Assembly: GCA_902606255.1 (NCBI GenBank)
Contig: CACLFQ010000004.1
Location: 1-53,940, forward strand
DNA from: an uncultured Prochlorococcus sp.
GTDB lineage: Bacteria; Cyanobacteriota; Cyanobacteriia; PCC-6307; Cyanobiaceae
Length of the DNA: 53,940 nt
Direction: 5' to 3'
Shown piece after piece: positions 23,813-33,736 of the stretch (position 1 is its first letter; the number at the start of each line of letters is the position of its first letter). A program made the translations under genes and the position numbers. The notes below the pieces were generated by a model. The model did not search any database. It was not told where the DNA came from and worked only from the letters and a program-made list of their open reading frames with translations.

Positions 23813-26677
23813 GTGAGCCTGAATAAGCCCTCAAAGGAAGAAGTTATACTAAGTATTGCAATTATCGCAGATACGTTCTCTGACACTTTGGAAAAGTGTA
23901 TTGATTCAATTTTAAATCAAAATTTGCAATCAATCGAAATTTTATTATTAAGCAATAGTTCAAATGCCGATTTTATAAAGATTCAAGAAAAAATTAAATC
24001 ATATAACAATAGAAAATTACAGATAATAAATTATCCTAGTAATCAGTGCGATTCCATAAAGAGAAATAAATCGCTTTTAGAAAGTAGAGGAAAATATATA
24101 TGGCATTTTGAGCAAGATAGCTACTTACCAAAGAATAATGTTGCTAGTGAACTCATTAAATTCCTAGAAGAAAATAATACTCCCGCAATTTGCTTTGATT
24201 ACATAATCGAATCTGATTATGAACAAGTAAAAGAGAGTATTTTTTCAAAATCTTTAAAATCAGAGATTGTATCTGCCACAGATATTTTAGAAAATAAAAA
24301 CATTAATTCAATATCCTCATTTATTTTTGAAAGAAATCTTGCTTTGGATTTAAATATTTATGAATTGGAATATGAATATTTAAAGATAAATCATATACTT
24401 AAATACCAAATCATCAAAGCTTTTCAAACAGTTAGCTACGTTGACTTACCTATTTTTATTAAGAGAGAAAGTAATCAACAAATATTAAAAAATAAATGGG
24501 ACTTTTTTGACTTTCTTTCAGATAGATTAAATATCTATTTTTTTAGTGAAACTTTTGGGAAATCAGAAAAATTAAATATTGCTCTATCTGCAAGAAAGAA
24601 ATTTATATCTAATATACTTTTACAAAAATTGGAAAAAGATTTACCCATAGAACTTGCTAACTTATTAGAAGATATATTTAAAATTGATCATAAAGTTTTA
24701 TCAGGCAACAATCTTAGATATAAAGATAATTTTTTATTAGATAAAAAATACGGAAAAGATAAAATAAATCAAATATTTGATTACCTCTTTAAAGATACTG
24801 AATTTGTTTTACATCTTGGAGCTCATAAAACTGCTACAACTTTTATTCAAAATATAATTAGTAAAAATAAATATGATTTAGCTCTTGAGGGAATTTCATT
24901 TATAGATTTAGATGTTTATAGAGAATATGTTAAGTTTTCGAGAAGTAATCATTTTGATTTAAAAGAATTTATTTTATTTGCCATATTACCCACATTATTT
25001 GTGAAGCCAAAAAGAGTAATTATTTCTGATGAAAATATATTAATAGGTACTGGTTCTTTTAAGAATGAACAACATCTTAATCCATATTTTTATTCTGGAT
25101 GTAGTCCTTCCGGATTCAATACTAAAAATCTTGAGCATATTTTAAATAACCTTGAAAATTGTAAAATATTTTTTGCATTTAGAGATTATGCTGAATATAT
25201 CATTTCAAGACACTCAGAAGCCTCAATATTTAGAGGTTATAGAAATATTGATGAGTTAACAAAAAATTGGAACTTTGAAAAAACTTGTAATTGGATTTAT
25301 ATCACTAATTATTTGAGATCAGTTGTTTCAAAATACGAGAATGTCTCTTTATATTTAACTCGTTATGAGGATTATCAAAATGACCCAATACAATTTGCTG
25401 AAATATTATGTGGTCAAAAAATTAATATAAGAGAACTAACAGAATCAGAATCAAGATCAATAAAGAGGAATAGAGCGACTAAAGAAATTATTGAATATAT
25501 AGAAGATTTTCAATCTCGAGAAAAAGATAGCATTAAAGTTAAGAGACTATACGGAAAGTTGTTAGATTATGGATATGGTTCAAATAAATATATTCCTAAC
25601 TTTATTAAAAATGATTTTTTTAAAGTAAAAGATAAAAATAGTTTAGTTTATGAAAAGCATTGCAGCCTTATTAATTTAATTGACTTAGATAAAGAAAACA
25701 AAAAAATAAAATTCGAAAATATTAAGAAGTCTTTTAATGAATGTTCAAAAATAAAGGATATTCAAAGGCATTTTAAAATAGAAACACAAGCAGAAATAGA
25801 TAATGATCCAATAAAAAAATTTATTAAATCTGTTGAGTTTAAGAATATTGAGAATAATGATAAATATAATTTTCTTAGAAGTAATTTCAATAAGAAAAAA
25901 GGCATAACAGCAATGCTAAGAATTAAAAATGAAGAAAAGAATATTAGAAGTGTTATTTTATCTATAAAAGATGTTTTTGATGAAATCGTAGTAGTTGATA
26001 ATGGGAGTACAGATAAAACAAAGGAAATTATCAATGAAATTTCAACTTTTAACCCCTTAATCCAAAAAAAAATAAAGATTTATGATTATCCATTTAATAT
26101 ATCTAGATGTGGTCTTGAAAATCTTAATACAGATGTAAATTCCTTAAAAAGTTTGGCTTATTTCTATAACTACGCATTATCTAAATGTAATTGTGAATAT
26201 GTTATGAAATGGGATGGGGATATGATTTTGCAAAAAACAATGATTAATGAAATGAGAGATTTCATTGATAATTTAATAACTTCTAAAAATTCTTTATTGG
26301 GAATTCCAAAAGGACTAACTGTTTTTAGAGGACTTAATGGCTTGTTTTATTATAAAAAGGATCAATATGAGGCTGAAACAAGAATTTTTAAAAATATAAC
26401 TCAAAACTATTTTGAAAAAGATATTCTCTGGGAAAGATTTCAATCAAATACTGATGCAAAATTTGTACTAAGTTCTAATCCGATTTATATTGAATACAAA
26501 GACCTTAATCAAAATGAATTCTCACATTGGAGTTTTGATTCTTTAGGAATGTCACCTCGCAAAAGAGAAGAATTATCTAACTTTAAAAGTTTAGCTGAGT
26601 TAACGAAAACTGAGAATTGTGATATTGAGGAACTCCATCAAAATCAATTTGAAATTTATCCATTCCAAATAATGTAA
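23813..26677 (+). CDS. Three-domain fusion: glycosyltransferase 2 - sulfotransferase - glycosyltransferase 2
   Basis: This protein has 954 residues. Residues about 10-220 form a GT2-like domain (LSIAIIADTFSDTLEKCIDSIL, with the acidic FEQDSY at 99-104). A sulfotransferase domain follows at about 328-540, with the P-loop LHLGAHKTATTFI at 333-345 and FAFRDYAEYIISR at 454-466 for the 3'-phosphate. A second GT2 domain covers about 697-950, with VVVDNGSTD at 726-734 and metal motif DGD at 801-803. It starts at GTG 23813. One polypeptide would thus transfer two sugars and sulfate a residue. The first GT domain is the weakest call. It lies 11 bases before another glycosyltransferase on the same strand. 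Confidence 0.8.
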   Translation: MSLNKPSKEEVILSIAIIADTFSDTLEKCIDSILNQNLQSIEILLLSNSSNADFIKIQEKIKSYNNRKLQIINYPSNQCDSIKRNKSLLESRGKYIWHFEQDSYLPKNNVASELIKFLEENNTPAICFDYIIESDYEQVKESIFSKSLKSEIVSATDILENKNINSISSFIFERNLALDLNIYELEYEYLKINHILKYQIIKAFQTVSYVDLPIFIKRESNQQILKNKWDFFDFLSDRLNIYFFSETFGKSEKLNIALSARKKFISNILLQKLEKDLPIELANLLEDIFKIDHKVLSGNNLRYKDNFLLDKKYGKDKINQIFDYLFKDTEFVLHLGAHKTATTFIQNIISKNKYDLALEGISFIDLDVYREYVKFSRSNHFDLKEFILFAILPTLFVKPKRVIISDENILIGTGSFKNEQHLNPYFYSGCSPSGFNTKNLEHILNNLENCKIFFAFRDYAEYIISRHSEASIFRGYRNIDELTKNWNFEKTCNWIYITNYLRSVVSKYENVSLYLTRYEDYQNDPIQFAEILCGQKINIRELTESESRSIKRNRATKEIIEYIEDFQSREKDSIKVKRLYGKLLDYGYGSNKYIPNFIKNDFFKVKDKNSLVYEKHCSLINLIDLDKENKKIKFENIKKSFNECSKIKDIQRHFKIETQAEIDNDPIKKFIKSVEFKNIENNDKYNFLRSNFNKKKGITAMLRIKNEEKNIRSVILSIKDVFDEIVVVDNGSTDKTKEIINEISTFNPLIQKKIKIYDYPFNISRCGLENLNTDVNSLKSLAYFYNYALSKCNCEYVMKWDGDMILQKTMINEMRDFIDNLITSKNSLLGIPKGLTVFRGLNGLFYYKKDQYEAETRIFKNITQNYFEKDILWERFQSNTDAKFVLSSNPIYIEYKDLNQNEFSHWSFDSLGMSPRKREELSNFKSLAELTKTENCDIEELHQNQFEIYPFQIM

Positions 26678-26688
26678 AAAATTATTCA

Positions 26689-27765
26689 ATGAACTCTGTT
26701 GGTATTGCTACAGCTTGTATGAATAGAGAGCTTAATTTAATTAAAGCTATTCCATCATGGTTAAAAAGTGGCGCAGATAAGATTCATATAATTGACTGGA
26801 GTTCTGATTTGAATTTGCAGGAATTTATAGAGGATAAATTAGGAGTGAACTCAAAAGTTAAGTTCTTTAGAATTAACAATAAAAAAAAATGGGTCTTGAC
26901 GCATGCTTTTAATTTAGCTTTGTCATCATTGGATACAAATTTCATTGCGAAATTTGATTGTGATCATATTTGTAAAAATAATTTTTTCAAAGAAATAGAT
27001 TTAAGAAAGGGAATCTTTTATAGATTTAATTGTAAGGATAATAAAATTGGTACTAATGGTGCATTTATTAGCGATAGAAATATTCTTGAAAAAGTAAATT
27101 TCTTTGATGAAAGAATTATTACCTATGGTTGGGACGAATCTGATTTATTTGAAAGAGTTCAAGAATTTGCGAAATCTATAGTTTTTCTTGATTCAGATTT
27201 AATAGATCATTTGCCGCATACTAATAAAAGTAGAACTGAAGAACAAAATCTTAGAATAGAGGAAAAGATATCTCATTATCTGAATATTAATCTACATGAA
27301 TTTAATACTAAATCTAACTTCTTTAAAAATGCCCTATCAAAACAATGGACAATCAATTCACAAAGTGGTTATTTAATAAAAAATAAAAAAAATTTTTTTA
27401 ATAATCAGGAATTTAGCCAAAAAGAGTACTTTCCGCCTGATGTAGTCAATTTATCATTTGTATTAACAATTGAATATTTTCAAAATAATAAATATAATAA
27501 TTTGAATAATAAAATTCAATCACTTGTAATTTTTAAAAAATTATTAGAGGAAATTGTTGAGCAAGATTTATTAGAATCTTTTTCTAAGCAATGGGAGTTA
27601 GTAAATGCTATTAAATTAATTTACTCCAGTGATGAACCTTTAAATAGGAAATTTATTACAGATAAATTGAAAAAAAATTTTATTAATTCCTCTATAATAG
27701 AAGAAGTTAGTGATGTTAGGATTGAATTTATTGAAAATTATTGTAGATATTTATTTTGCGACTAA
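26689..27765 (+). CDS. Glycosyltransferase (GT2-like with galactosyltransferase-type C-terminal motif)
   Basis: This 358-residue GT-A protein has the start pattern GIATACMNRELNLIKAIPSWL at 5-25, IIDWSSD at 34-40, the metal-binding DCD at 90-92 and a later YGWDESDLFERV block like the (E/D)D-type motif of Glyco_transf_7C enzymes. The last 120 residues are Lys/Asn-rich and unassigned. It is 11 bases downstream of the large fusion gene and probably in the same transcript. Donor and acceptor are unknown. Confidence 0.78.
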   Translation: MNSVGIATACMNRELNLIKAIPSWLKSGADKIHIIDWSSDLNLQEFIEDKLGVNSKVKFFRINNKKKWVLTHAFNLALSSLDTNFIAKFDCDHICKNNFFKEIDLRKGIFYRFNCKDNKIGTNGAFISDRNILEKVNFFDERIITYGWDESDLFERVQEFAKSIVFLDSDLIDHLPHTNKSRTEEQNLRIEEKISHYLNINLHEFNTKSNFFKNALSKQWTINSQSGYLIKNKKNFFNNQEFSQKEYFPPDVVNLSFVLTIEYFQNNKYNNLNNKIQSLVIFKKLLEEIVEQDLLESFSKQWELVNAIKLIYSSDEPLNRKFITDKLKKNFINSSIIEEVSDVRIEFIENYCRYLFCD

Positions 27766-27839
27766 AAGTTTTTATTCATTTAAAAAATTACTCTTTTTGT
27801 TTGAACAGAGCTAAAATTTAATTTAATTATTATTTATAA

Positions 27840-28220
27840 GTGAACAACAAATCCGAAAATAAAAATATCCCTGAAATTGATACAGATGATAATGATTTAT
27901 TTCTTCTGTTAGACTTTCTTCAAGAAAAACTAAAAAAATTAGATAAAAAAGAAAAAGAATTTGAAGAATTCAAAGAAAAAATTTATGATTATAATTTTGA
28001 GAAGCAATCAACTATAGATCTTTTTGAACAAATGAATCATGTTCAAAATTTGCTTCTTCTAAAAATCAAAGAATATGACAGTTTAAACTTTCAATATAAA
28101 AGCCTCATTAAAGAAGTTTCAATAATTTACGAGACTTTAGATAAATATAAAAAACTTACTATTGAGCAAAACAAAGAGATATTAAGAGCTATTCATTTAA
28201 TAAAAAAAAAAAGAACTTAA
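27840..28220 (+). CDS. Small coiled-coil protein
   Basis: This 126-residue protein is acidic at the N-terminus (DTDDNDLFLLLDF) and then predicted coiled coil for about 20-115, judged from heptad-like Leu/Ile and Lys/Glu runs. There is no signal or membrane segment. The start is GTG at 27840. It follows the glycosyltransferases on the same strand with a 74-base gap. It may be a scaffold or length-control partner for the glycan machinery, but there is no family recognition to support that. Confidence 0.55.
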   Translation: MNNKSENKNIPEIDTDDNDLFLLLDFLQEKLKKLDKKEKEFEEFKEKIYDYNFEKQSTIDLFEQMNHVQNLLLLKIKEYDSLNFQYKSLIKEVSIIYETLDKYKKLTIEQNKEILRAIHLIKKKRT

Positions 28221-28264
28221 ATTAATACTAAGCTAATTTTTTCTCTAAAAAAGTCAAGATATCT

Positions 28265-29065
28265 CTAAATTGAATCAAGTAAAGATGAAAATTCTTTTAG
28301 ATTATTTTTTAAAATAATTATCTCATCTTCATTATCGATTTCTTTATTTGGAGTTAAATTTAAGGAAATATTATTTTCTATTTTTGGAAGCTTTATTTGA
28401 TTTACCATACCGACTTGGTAAAAACCTTCTGCGTCAAAGGTGAAAAAAATTGACTTTTCTGATAATTCTTTAGGTAGATGATTTATATCTATTTCAAAGC
28501 TAGTTGAGCTTGAAATTTTATATGAGGAAAGATCATTTATCCATTTATCGCATTTTATTTCTATGGGACTTAATGATTGAGATTGAAGCCAAATACTTAT
28601 ATCTTTCTGGCCTTTTCCTCGAACTGCAGCCCAACCAGTAAGCAATCCTTGATCATCTAAATCATGAATTTCTCCATCAAAACCAAAATATCTTGAAAAA
28701 TTTTTATCAGTGTATTGTTCCTTGTTTAAATTTGATATAAGTTCTAATTCAAAGATTTGGTTGTTATTTTTATCTTCTACAATAAATTTTGGTTTGCCTT
28801 TATTTAAGTTACTTATATTATCTCTTTTGAAAAAAAGTTCAAATCCACAAAGATTTTTTGTTCTATATAAATTCATAATATCTTCTCTTTCTTGATTAAT
28901 TTTAGAAGTTTCGACTTTTTGTTTATCCAAATATAAGGAAACATGATCGAGGTCATGTTTTTCTGAAAATGCCCATCCTCTTGCTCTGCCATAAGAAAAA
29001 TAATCAATATAGCCAAAATTAAATTTTTTCTTATTTTTTAAAATTTTATTTAGTTTTTTTAACAA
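28265..29065 (-). CDS. Tandem GWA-motif beta-domain protein
   Basis: This 266-residue protein contains two copies of one beta-rich module, at about residues 17-105 and 125-215. Each has the outline G-x-I-D...G-W-A...hydrophobic strand...(G/S)FE(L/I): GYIDYFSYGRARGWAF and GLLTGWAAV are the visible cores. The same kind of module occurs appended to cyanobacterial glycosyltransferases (recalled, not searched), so it may bind glycan. There is no signal peptide or catalytic motif. The start is TTG at 29063-29065. It converges on the coiled-coil gene with a 44-base gap. Confidence 0.6.
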   Translation of the reverse strand: MLKKLNKILKNKKKFNFGYIDYFSYGRARGWAFSEKHDLDHVSLYLDKQKVETSKINQEREDIMNLYRTKNLCGFELFFKRDNISNLNKGKPKFIVEDKNNNQIFELELISNLNKEQYTDKNFSRYFGFDGEIHDLDDQGLLTGWAAVRGKGQKDISIWLQSQSLSPIEIKCDKWINDLSSYKISSSTSFEIDINHLPKELSEKSIFFTFDAEGFYQVGMVNQIKLPKIENNISLNLTPNKEIDNEDEIIILKNNLKEFSSLLDSI

Positions 29066-29241
29066 AACAATTTCTTTAAATTAACTTATATAATAATAAG
29101 TCTTTGTGATTTAAGAAAAATTTTTTTAAATAAATTTATAATAAATTATTAATAAATCCTTGATAAACTCAACCATTATTCTTTTCAGATTAATTTGAGG
29201 ATATGATTCTAATTAAGATTCGATAAAAAAAATAAGCTTAA

Positions 29242-31674
29242 ATGAAGAAAAGTGTTTGTGTTGTTTTAATTATTGGTGAAGATCATAATACCTTAATCAA
29301 AAAAAATATTGATAGTTTGAATGATATTGATTTTATTAATGAATTATTTATTATTAATAATTCTTCCATGAAGAAAATAAATAATCTTTTTGAAAAAAAA
29401 CTTGCATTTGAAATAAAATATATAAATTTACAGAATGATAGTAATGTTGTTGAGGGAATTAATAATGCTCTAAGAAATTCTAATTCCTCTTATTCATTAG
29501 TTTTAAATGATTCTCAAAATTTGGATTCGGAAGCATTATTAAATATAGTAAATATCTTTAATAGAAATAATAGTATAAAAATTATTTATACAAATTCAAT
29601 TTATACAGATATCAAAGGTAATTTTTTAAGTTTTTATCCTCTAGGCAATATAGAGAAATACTTAGACGAAAAAAATTATTTAAAACCTTTTAACAATTCA
29701 GCAGTTGTTTTTAGGAATAATATATTTCGTATAATTGGTGAATTTGATACTACTTTTTCATATCATTATATAAGTGAATATATAATGAGATGTTTGAAAT
29801 TTAATTCTAAATTTGTCAGATTTGAGAGCTGTATCTTATCAAAAAGTGCGGTAACTAATCATTCAACAATTGATGGTTTTATTGATTTGAAAAGCGCATT
29901 TGAGTTTCTTAGTATAAATAATAAATTTAAAAATAAAAAAACAAGTTATATAGAAAAGAAAATCGCTCAATTAATTTATAAAAAAGATTATGATGAAATT
30001 AATAAAATTATTAATAATAATCAACTATTAAATATCACGAGTGAGAAAATAGAGTCTCTTTTTAAGAGTGTTAATTCTGAATTTAAACATAGTAAAAAAT
30101 ACAATTCAATAGCAGATGATAAACCAAAACAATTAAAATTAATATTAAATTCAAGGTGGGACTTACAAAATAATAATTTGCATTTTAAGGATAACGAAAG
30201 AAAACTTTGTTGTTGGCTAATAAAGCATGGTTTTAAAGAGTATCCTGCTTTATTAAATAATGATGATAGTAAAGAAACAATTGATTGGCTTTATGAAAAA
30301 CACTCAAAAGATTCTATTTCGAGATTATATAGAGCAATTTGGGATTCAAGTAAATTTTTTAGAAATGTTTTTAGAACAAATAATTCTTTAAAATTATTTA
30401 ATTTATTTATTAAATTATTCTGGAATTTCTTACCATATAAATTACCAATCAAGGAGAAATACAAATTTTTTAGAAAAAGAAAGTTCTATAGTGGTAAATT
30501 TAAAAACTTTGAGCGACCCCAAAAAGGGGTTAATTTAATAGGCTATGCAAAACATGCCTTAGGGATAGGAGAAGACTTAAGAAGCACTGCCTTTGCTATT
30601 AAAAGCATGCAATTAGAAACTGCTATTATAAATTTTTCTCCGGGATCTTTTAAGGGGAGAGAAGAAAAAACTCTTAAGAAACTTATTCAAAAAAAACACT
30701 CATATAAAACTACAATTTTGTGCTTGACTGCTGAAGAAACTTTAAGATATGTAATGAGGGAAGGCTCTAAGAATTTAAAAGGGAAATATGTCATTGGTTA
30801 TTGGCCATGGGAACTACCAAAATGGCCTAAAAGTTGGCTTTTTGCCTTGGATTACGTAAATGAGATATGGGTTTCAAGTAAACATATAAGAGACGCTATA
30901 TCCATTGAGACAGATAAACCTATAAAAATCATGCCATTATGTGTAGATCAAGAAGGATTTCAAATTCGTCAGGAAAATAATAGGGAAAGGGAAGAAAATA
31001 GGAAAAAATTTAACTTAGATTTAAACTCGATTTATATCTGTTATAGTTTTGATCAGAATTCATATATAGATAGAAAAAATCCATTAGATGCATTTAGAAC
31101 TTTTCAAATTGCATTCCCTCCTCATCCCTCAAATTTGATGGACAAAAATGTGAAATTAATAATTAAAACTTTTCCAAATAAGAATATTTCCTGGGAATGG
31201 CAATACTTAAAGGAAATGGCGAAATTTGATGAAAGAGTTGAAATTGTTGAGATGAACATGAACAGGATTGAATTAATGCAGTTTTATGGTTGTTGTGATA
31301 TTTTTCTTTCTCTACATAGGGCAGAAGGATATGGCAGATGCTTAGCTGAAGCTCTTCAACTTGGATTAGATTTAATTGCCACAGACTGGAGTGGTAATAA
31401 GGATTTTTGTAAAGGTTCTCTTTATCATCCAGTCCCTTATGAATTAATGCCTGTAAAACCTTTAGAATATCCTTACTGGCAGGAACAATTTTGGGCAGAG
31501 CCTGACATAAAAGAAGCAGCAAAAATCCTAATCAAAGTTGTTTCCAGAAGAAAAAGAGAAGGAATTCCTAATCAAGAAATTAGCAAGGAATATCAAAGAT
31601 ACTTTTCTGCAATAACATGTGGGAAAAGATATAAAAAAAGATTAGAAGAATTAAATTTATTTAACGTAAATTAA
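29242..31674 (+). CDS. Two-domain glycosyltransferase: GT2-like N-terminus, GT4 C-terminus
   Basis: This protein has 810 residues. The first 250 residues resemble a GT2 domain (VVLIIGEDHNTLIKKNIDSL, ending in a FDTTFSYHYISEYIMRC block), but its DxD motif is unclear and it may be degenerate. From about residue 425 there is a GT-B fold: VNLIGYAKHALGIGEDLR, then the GT4 sugar-nucleotide site with E695-x7-E703 (AEGYGRCLAEAL). There is no membrane segment. Its last 14 bases overlap the end of the converging gene on the other strand. The donor is unknown. Confidence 0.8.
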   Translation: MKKSVCVVLIIGEDHNTLIKKNIDSLNDIDFINELFIINNSSMKKINNLFEKKLAFEIKYINLQNDSNVVEGINNALRNSNSSYSLVLNDSQNLDSEALLNIVNIFNRNNSIKIIYTNSIYTDIKGNFLSFYPLGNIEKYLDEKNYLKPFNNSAVVFRNNIFRIIGEFDTTFSYHYISEYIMRCLKFNSKFVRFESCILSKSAVTNHSTIDGFIDLKSAFEFLSINNKFKNKKTSYIEKKIAQLIYKKDYDEINKIINNNQLLNITSEKIESLFKSVNSEFKHSKKYNSIADDKPKQLKLILNSRWDLQNNNLHFKDNERKLCCWLIKHGFKEYPALLNNDDSKETIDWLYEKHSKDSISRLYRAIWDSSKFFRNVFRTNNSLKLFNLFIKLFWNFLPYKLPIKEKYKFFRKRKFYSGKFKNFERPQKGVNLIGYAKHALGIGEDLRSTAFAIKSMQLETAIINFSPGSFKGREEKTLKKLIQKKHSYKTTILCLTAEETLRYVMREGSKNLKGKYVIGYWPWELPKWPKSWLFALDYVNEIWVSSKHIRDAISIETDKPIKIMPLCVDQEGFQIRQENNREREENRKKFNLDLNSIYICYSFDQNSYIDRKNPLDAFRTFQIAFPPHPSNLMDKNVKLIIKTFPNKNISWEWQYLKEMAKFDERVEIVEMNMNRIELMQFYGCCDIFLSLHRAEGYGRCLAEALQLGLDLIATDWSGNKDFCKGSLYHPVPYELMPVKPLEYPYWQEQFWAEPDIKEAAKILIKVVSRRKREGIPNQEISKEYQRYFSAITCGKRYKKRLEELNLFNVN

Positions 31675-33736
31675 ATTTTGGTTTCGCAAGATTTAAAGAC
31701 CAGTCTTCTTCAATACGTGTTAAAGAAGGATTATAGTTTGGGTCTTCAATAATAATATGATTCCATTTTTTTTTGAAAAATTTATATTCTTTCTTCCATC
31801 TTTTGAATTCTTTCCCAATTGGTTTACCTCTGGATTTCGATTCAAAATGTATTGCCTCAATTTGAGGAAGATATATATTTTTTAATCCTAATTTATTTGC
31901 CCTTAAGCAGAAATCCACATCATTATAATTTACTGCGAAATTGTTCTCATCTAATCCTTCCAATTCAATCCAAACTTTTCTTTTAACGGCTAGAAATGCA
32001 CCAGTGACGGCCGAAATGTTTTGTGAATAATTTAATCTATTCGAATGACCTGAATCATTTCTCCCAAAATTTTTGTGACTATATCCTGCTGATCCATATA
32101 TACCTAATATTATTCCTGCATGTTGTATTTTATTATCTGGATAAACTAGTTTTACACCAACACATCCAATTTCTTCTCTTAGAGCATAAGAAGCAATTAA
32201 AGATGCCCAATTTTTCGTTAGTATTTTTAAATCATTATTTAATAAAATTACCACCTCTCCAGTTACATATTTAAAAGCATGGTTATTTATTGCAGAATAA
32301 TTAAATTCTCCAGGGAATTTAATTATTTTGTAATTAATCTTTTTAGATGATTCCTCTTTAAGATTATTTAAAAAATCATGGGTAGATTGTTCAATACTAT
32401 TATTGTCTACAATAATTATCTCTAAGTAGCATTCAAGTTCAGTTTTAATTATTGAGTTTATACATGTTCTTAATAATTCTACTTTATCTCTTATCGGAAT
32501 AATAATTGAAATCAAAGTATCTTTTGGAATTTCATATTTATATTCTAAAGATGAAAGTTTTTTATTTGTACTAATGGAAAATCCTCTAGGATAAATATTT
32601 TTAAATGTTTTAAGTATATTTTTGCGATATGATTCAAGATTTTCTATTTCATTTTTCTTATCATCTTTCATAAAGATCTTATGACCTAATATCAAAGGGA
32701 TATGACTAATTAAATTTTCTTTTTTTTCATTGATTAGATAACTTACAATATTTATTAATTTTTCTTTTTTATTAACTATGTCTTTTTGAAGAAATAAATT
32801 TATAAATTGACTATATAAACAAAAATCTATTATCCAAATTGAACTATAATTTGAATTTGAGAAAAATAGTTCTTTATTCCAGGCAGGTTTAAAATTTGGG
32901 AAACATCGTTCTCCATTGTGGTTCAATGAATCTTCATCTCCATAAAATAATAGTGTATTAGGAGAAGAATCTATGCCCCATATAATTGCTTTTACAGCAA
33001 TCTCACTTAATCTGATATCAGAACTTTTTAAAATTAAAAACTTTTTTTGATTCGTAACTAATAAATTTTCTTTTTCATTAAATAAATAGTTAATTTGTTT
33101 AGTTCTTTTTTGATGAGTAAGTTCTTTTTTAAATTCATTCTCGTATATTTCAATCCATTCTTGATAGTTTATTAAATTACCTTTAATAGGATTTGGATCA
33201 AATAATTTGTTATAAATTTCCCAATACTTAAAGAAATTCGGGCTATCTGATACTAGTAAAGGCGCATTATTATTTATTTTTCTAATAATCTTTCTTTTCG
33301 CAAACCAAAAAGGTATTTTGAATAAGTAAATATTTTTAAAAATTATAGGATAATCAATATTACTTAATAAGATCTTTAAGTTTACTTTCTTTGGTAAATA
33401 TATAATTCTCCATCTAATTCTTGTTGAAGGAATCTTTCTCCCTTGTCTTAATGATGAATTATTTGATTTAACATAACCAATTAGATTATTGTTATCTCCT
33501 AAATGACATATACCTAAAAAATACCAACCAGAAATAGAAAAATTCTTTAATTTTAGATAAATATATTTTTTATTAAAGTTATAAAGATTATCTTTTATTA
33601 ATTTACGATTATTTTTTGATTCTGATTCAAATGAAAATTCCCATGAATCAATAAAGTAGAATCTCAATAATTTGTAAAAGTATTTTAAAATTGAGCTTTT
33701 TTTTGTTTGAAATATGATTTTTTTATCAACCCTCAT
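31661..33736 (-). CDS. Glycosyltransferase family 2 (rhamnosyltransferase-like), last gene of capsule export operon
   Basis: This protein has 691 residues. The GT2 catalytic domain begins near 405 with TLISIIIPIRDKVELLRTC, followed by EIIIVDNNS, VILLNNDLKI (metal site) and NAVNYNDVDFCLRANKLG-like VNYNDVDFC. The pattern is that of large RfbN/WsaE-type glycosyltransferases that often add rhamnose. The N-terminal 400 residues form an accessory region related to those seen in the same group. It overlaps kpsE by 11 bases, so it belongs to the rml/kps operon and may be the dTDP-rhamnose user. This substrate link is inference. Confidence 0.82.
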   Translation of the reverse strand: MRVDKKIIFQTKKSSILKYFYKLLRFYFIDSWEFSFESESKNNRKLIKDNLYNFNKKYIYLKLKNFSISGWYFLGICHLGDNNNLIGYVKSNNSSLRQGRKIPSTRIRWRIIYLPKKVNLKILLSNIDYPIIFKNIYLFKIPFWFAKRKIIRKINNNAPLLVSDSPNFFKYWEIYNKLFDPNPIKGNLINYQEWIEIYENEFKKELTHQKRTKQINYLFNEKENLLVTNQKKFLILKSSDIRLSEIAVKAIIWGIDSSPNTLLFYGDEDSLNHNGERCFPNFKPAWNKELFFSNSNYSSIWIIDFCLYSQFINLFLQKDIVNKKEKLINIVSYLINEKKENLISHIPLILGHKIFMKDDKKNEIENLESYRKNILKTFKNIYPRGFSISTNKKLSSLEYKYEIPKDTLISIIIPIRDKVELLRTCINSIIKTELECYLEIIIVDNNSIEQSTHDFLNNLKEESSKKINYKIIKFPGEFNYSAINNHAFKYVTGEVVILLNNDLKILTKNWASLIASYALREEIGCVGVKLVYPDNKIQHAGIILGIYGSAGYSHKNFGRNDSGHSNRLNYSQNISAVTGAFLAVKRKVWIELEGLDENNFAVNYNDVDFCLRANKLGLKNIYLPQIEAIHFESKSRGKPIGKEFKRWKKEYKFFKKKWNHIIIEDPNYNPSLTRIEEDWSLNLAKPKFNLR

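Noticed and set aside
31163-31522. Open frame of 119 codons opposite the GT4 domain
   Set aside because: It overlaps the conserved EX7E region of the real gene on the plus strand; its composition is shadow-like.
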